Assembly: GCA_009924965.1 (NCBI GenBank)
Contig: RFQN01000009.1
Coordinates: 1-16,199, forward strand
Direction: 5' to 3'
Length of the DNA stretch: 16,199 nucleotides
Source: Verrucomicrobiota bacterium
Lineage (GTDB): Bacteria; Verrucomicrobiota; Verrucomicrobiia; Opitutales; UBA953
Shown: piece by piece, positions 15,001 through 16,199 of the stretch
How the letters are laid out: each line of letters opens with the position of its first letter
Position numbering within the stretch: position 1 is the first letter of the stretch
The notes under the pieces: model-generated
What the model saw: only the letters and a program-made list of their open reading frames with translations
Told to the model about the DNA's origin: nothing
Database searches by the model: none
Position numbers and translations under genes: made by a program

Positions 15001-15037
15001 CTAGGAACGCACGGAAAGTTAGCCAGGGGCCGGCCAT
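12035..15037 (-). CDS. PSCyt1-DUF1549-discoidin-like-DUF1553 exported haem protein
   Basis: A 1000-residue exported protein of the planctomycete cytochrome family; its reaction is not established. After a signal peptide (about 1-28, ending SVAGA) comes PSCyt1 (about 30-122). It has a c-type haem site Cys43-x-x-Cys46-His47 (CFRCH) and RMPPKG (97-102), whose Met98 could be the other haem ligand. DUF1549 (about 155-375) shows RRVSLDLTGLPPTP and GERWARHWLDVVHYGDTHGY. It has a second CxxCH (Cys342, Cys345, His346, in CAQCHGHKFDP), the usual DUF1549 motif. Residues about 385-430 look coiled coil. Residues about 440-570 form a discoidin/F5-8-like carbohydrate-binding module (KWVQVDLGQRVDLAQVVL). DUF1553 (about 690-970) has NRVWQHHFGQGIVETANDFG and KLSAEEMRDAVL. 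It starts the operon leading to DUF1501 and a sulfatase. No strong ribosome binding site precedes the ATG. Confidence 0.94.
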   Translation of the reverse strand: MAGPWLTFRAFLGAVVAVLGWPQSVAGAVDFVREVRPILEANCFRCHGPEKQKSGYRLDVSRIALHGGEAHAPNIVPGQPAQSPLLRFISGADAALRMPPKGDLLSAAEQATIRAWIAEGAVWPAAADTVLPDPLAWWSWRPLAAPTAPADGSAAIDTFVRAKLAKQGLHPSAPADAATLLRRVSLDLTGLPPTPVETAAFLADSAPDAYERLVERLLASPRYGERWARHWLDVVHYGDTHGYDKDKPREHAWPYRDYVIRALNEDKPYPRFVQEQVAGDIMYPGTRDGLEALGFLAAGPWDFIGHAEVPESKVDGKIARHLDRDDMLANTMGTFTSLTVHCAQCHGHKFDPITQEDYYGLQAVFAAVDRTDRPYYPADATNALAERLQRRQKDLRKTIQQTEAALGAQAGEAYAALTRRLEGMSRTAAAKVGNPTPDYGYHAQIAARADTLKWVQVDLGQRVDLAQVVLAPCYDDFNGIGAGFGFPVRFKVEVSDDPDFRQGVQLLWRGHDERFMADLPNPGLKPYVVSVEPEDAVAGRYVRVTAVKLAPRQGDFILALAELEVRTANGQNVAQGRPVQALDSIEAAPRWRRANLTDGRAPVRPSADELSQLRAERDRMLEAVAAPAVAAALRTQRTEATEVAAELARLPPPAFVYAAGIHTGSGAFAGTGASGGLPRPIYLLARGQVTQPLREVSPGAIASLSGGSARFSLPADAGEGDRRAALARWLTAGENPLFWRSIVNRVWQHHFGQGIVETANDFGRNGALPTHPELLDWLARDFRDHGGSLKRLHRQIVLSATYRQSSADDPRASRVDASNALLWRQQRRKLSAEEMRDAVLLASGRLDLAMGGPGWRDFVLERPEHSPHYRYDLADPVDPRTFRRAIYRFVVRSQTQPWMTSLDCADPSIRVDRRTESVSALQALALLNNGFMLTQSAALAERVSRERPDLEAQVGWAHELVLGRPPSAAVRGRLVAFARTEGLPATCRALFNLNEFAFVD

Positions 15038-15103
15038 GCCCGAAAACTAGGTCTCTGCTTGGACGAAACAAGGCGAAAACCCCGGAGCGCTCAGGCTTGG
15101 GCT

Positions 15104-15113
15104 TGCCTAGGCA
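15104..15113. repeat. Perfect palindrome TGCCTAGGCA in divergent promoter region
   Basis: A 10-base perfect palindrome lies between the divergent starts at 15037 and 15137. It could be a binding site for a dimeric regulator of either gene, but one short palindrome in 99 bases is weak evidence. A weak TTGTTT/TAGTTT pair with 16-base spacing faces the leftward gene near 15075-15048. It would leave almost no untranslated leader. Confidence 0.2.
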
Positions 15114-15136
15114 CCTTACTGTTCCAGCCTGCTCGC

Positions 15137-15580
15137 ATGAACTCGCCCACCACCGACGAAGCCGCCCCAGCGCCGCGGACGACCTTGCAGAAGCTGGCCC
15201 TCGCGGGCGCGTTCTTGGGGCTGCTGCTGGCGCTGGCGCTGTCCTTGCGGTTCTTCATCCATGACTTTGACCGCTACGAGCCGAGCCGGTCTTGGGGGAA
15301 CGTGCTCTACGTCGTCCCTCCGCTGGTGCCGTTCATCGTCGCGTTCTTCGTCGTTCGCCGGCGCACCGAACCGCTGCTGCTCATCGCCTGCCTGCTCTTC
15401 GAGGCCGTGGCCACCCTGCTCTGCGGGGTCTACGCGGACTTCGATCCGCACTGGCGGGACAAGCCAGGCTCGCTGGCACCGCTGGTCTTCCTGATGGTGC
15501 CGGTCCTGCAGCTGCTCCTCTTCGGCCTGACCGTCGGGCTGACGGCGCTCGGCTACCGGGTCACCCGACGTCGGGCATGA
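15137..15580 (+). CDS. Small four-helix integral membrane protein, function unknown
   Basis: I do not recognise this 147-residue protein. A polar Pro/Thr-rich N-terminus (1-15) is followed by four hydrophobic segments at about residues 18-40, 56-73, 79-99 and 112-138. Basic patches RRRTE (74-78) and RVTRRRA at the very C-terminus would be cytoplasmic under the positive-inside rule. The acidic loops between helices 1 and 2 and between 3 and 4 (DFDRYEPSR, DFDPHWRDKP) would then be periplasmic. I chose ATG at 15137, because it places the polar N-terminus directly before helix 1; the frame is open to 15059 but that part looks non-coding. No ribosome binding site is evident. The gene stands alone, divergent from the PSCyt1 gene. 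Its stop codon touches the terminator of the oppositely oriented gene to its right. Confidence 0.72.
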   Translation: MNSPTTDEAAPAPRTTLQKLALAGAFLGLLLALALSLRFFIHDFDRYEPSRSWGNVLYVVPPLVPFIVAFFVVRRRTEPLLLIACLLFEAVATLLCGVYADFDPHWRDKPGSLAPLVFLMVPVLQLLLFGLTVGLTALGYRVTRRRA

Positions 15581-15604
15581 AAAAGGCGCGGATCGCTCCG
15601 CGCC
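15580..15604 (-). terminator. Intrinsic terminator of the uxaE-like gene
   Basis: Read leftward, an 8-base perfect stem GGCGCGGA / TCCGCGCC closes a GCGA tetraloop of the stable GNRA class. It is followed by five T residues (A-run 15580-15584). It begins 24 bases after the stop of the leftward gene at 15629. The T-run overlaps the last base of the membrane-protein stop codon. In the rightward direction the hairpin is not followed by a T-run. Confidence 0.88.
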
Positions 15605-15628
15605 CTGAATGTCCACCGCTCCAGCCGC

Positions 15629-16199
15629 TTACAGGAAGAGCGGCTTGATGTGGCGGTCGAAGAGGTTGCCGGTGACGTTACGGGCGCACGACTCGCGGCA
15701 AGCCTTGAGCTGCTCGAGGTAGCGCGGGCCCATCTTCGCGGCGACCTTGAAGCCGACGTGGATCAGCTGGCGGATGTTCGCGTTGTAGAGCGGGTTCTTC
15801 TGGTCGTGGCGCAGCGCGCCGACGAACTGCTCGCTGGTCCAACCGTTGACCACGGAGGCGGCGGGGAGCTTGGAGCGGTCGATGTCGATGACGGTCGCGT
15901 ACGGCTGGCAGAGCTCGTCCATGTGCGACAGGGCTTCGGCGTAGATTTCCTTGGCGAGCGCAAGGCCCGCGCCGCCGGCTTCGGCCAGGCCGATGACTTC
16001 CTCGAGCCAGGTGGTGCCCGCGGTCTTCACGTGGACGCCGGCGCCATGCTTGGCGAGGGCGCGACGGATGGCCGGGTAGATGGAGAACTTATCGCTGCCG
16101 CTGTGCACGGAGAGCTTCAGGTTGGCCGGCAGGCCGTACTGCTTCACCGCATGGGCGATGACGCAGAGGTCGTCGTTGAACTCGCGCTCGAACTGGGCG
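15629..16199 (-). CDS. uxaE: Probable tagaturonate epimerase, C-terminal 189 residues (N-terminus beyond window)
   Basis: Only the C-terminal part is present: the frame is open to the right edge, so the real start lies beyond 16199. The visible part includes FEREFNDDLCVIAHAV, then LKLSVHSGSDKFSIYP and VHVKTAGTTWLEEVIGLAE. It ends with YNANIRQLIHVGFKVAAKMG and ARNVTGNLFDRHIKPLFL. I recognise this from memory as the UxaE family (PF16257), which epimerises D-tagaturonate and D-fructuronate in bacterial galacturonate/glucuronate breakdown. The His/Asp/Lys-rich HSGSDKFS segment probably belongs to the TIM-barrel active site. A GTG at 16147 could look like a start, but the reading frame continues with family-like sequence before it. 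If the assignment is right, the organism uses uronic acids; no other uronate gene is visible in the window. Confidence 0.75.
   Translation of the reverse strand, partial: AQFEREFNDDLCVIAHAVKQYGLPANLKLSVHSGSDKFSIYPAIRRALAKHGAGVHVKTAGTTWLEEVIGLAEAGGAGLALAKEIYAEALSHMDELCQPYATVIDIDRSKLPAASVVNGWTSEQFVGALRHDQKNPLYNANIRQLIHVGFKVAAKMGPRYLEQLKACRESCARNVTGNLFDRHIKPLFL

Noticed and set aside
1..16199. CRISPR arrays, tRNA or rRNA genes, insertion sequences, attachment sites
   Set aside because: I looked on both strands and saw no regularly spaced repeats, clover-leaf patterns, transposase-like frames or flanking inverted repeats.

Overview
The window is high-GC, gene-dense bacterial chromosome, roughly two-thirds G+C by eye. 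It most likely comes from the Planctomycetota-Verrucomicrobiota group. The strongest clue is a pair of genes, a PSCyt1/DUF1549/DUF1553 haem protein next to a Tat-exported DUF1501 protein, set among secreted formylglycine sulfatases. That combination is characteristic of Planctomycetota and Verrucomicrobiota. I lean towards Verrucomicrobiota, but a 16S or marker-protein comparison would be needed to decide. I see no tRNA, rRNA, CRISPR array or insertion sequence, and no gene-free stretch above 300 bases.

Left part (1-4771, all leftward): dnaK, its own rho-independent terminator, a small proline-rich membrane-anchored protein of unknown function, hemL and proC. hemL and proC are separated by 2 bases. 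proC runs off the left edge after 266 visible residues. A 211-base divergent intergenic region (4772-4982) separates dnaK from hemB. It contains a sigma-54-like -24/-12 sequence facing dnaK and a TGACA-AAG-TGTCA inverted repeat.

Middle (4983-6298, rightward): hemB, whose catalytic site lacks the zinc cysteines, is coupled through a TGATG stop/start overlap to a small VF530-family (DUF2132) protein with an unusual Gly-Ser-Pro tail. hemB and hemL both belong to the early tetrapyrrole pathway (glutamate-1-semialdehyde to 5-aminolevulinate to porphobilinogen). They flank dnaK in opposite orientations.

Accessory part (6360-15037): two rightward secreted sulfatases overlap at ATGA. They converge, with one base between the stop codons, on a leftward operon. 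In transcription order that operon is PSCyt1/DUF1549/discoidin/DUF1553 protein, DUF1501 protein, third sulfatase. All five products carry export signals, and all three sulfatases have an intact Cys-type formylglycine motif and metal-site residues. The likely role is desulfation of a sulfated polysaccharide outside the cytoplasm. No sulfatase-maturing enzyme, transporter or glycoside hydrolase lies in the window, so the substrate cannot be read from it.

Right edge: a small four-helix membrane protein of unknown function (rightward) and the C-terminal 189 residues of a probable tagaturonate epimerase (UxaE, leftward), which ends at a clear intrinsic terminator. I did not find a clearly new biological system. 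The items most worth following are the compact five-gene sulfatase/haem-protein/DUF1501 cluster and a possible RNA hairpin switch in front of its first sulfatase gene.
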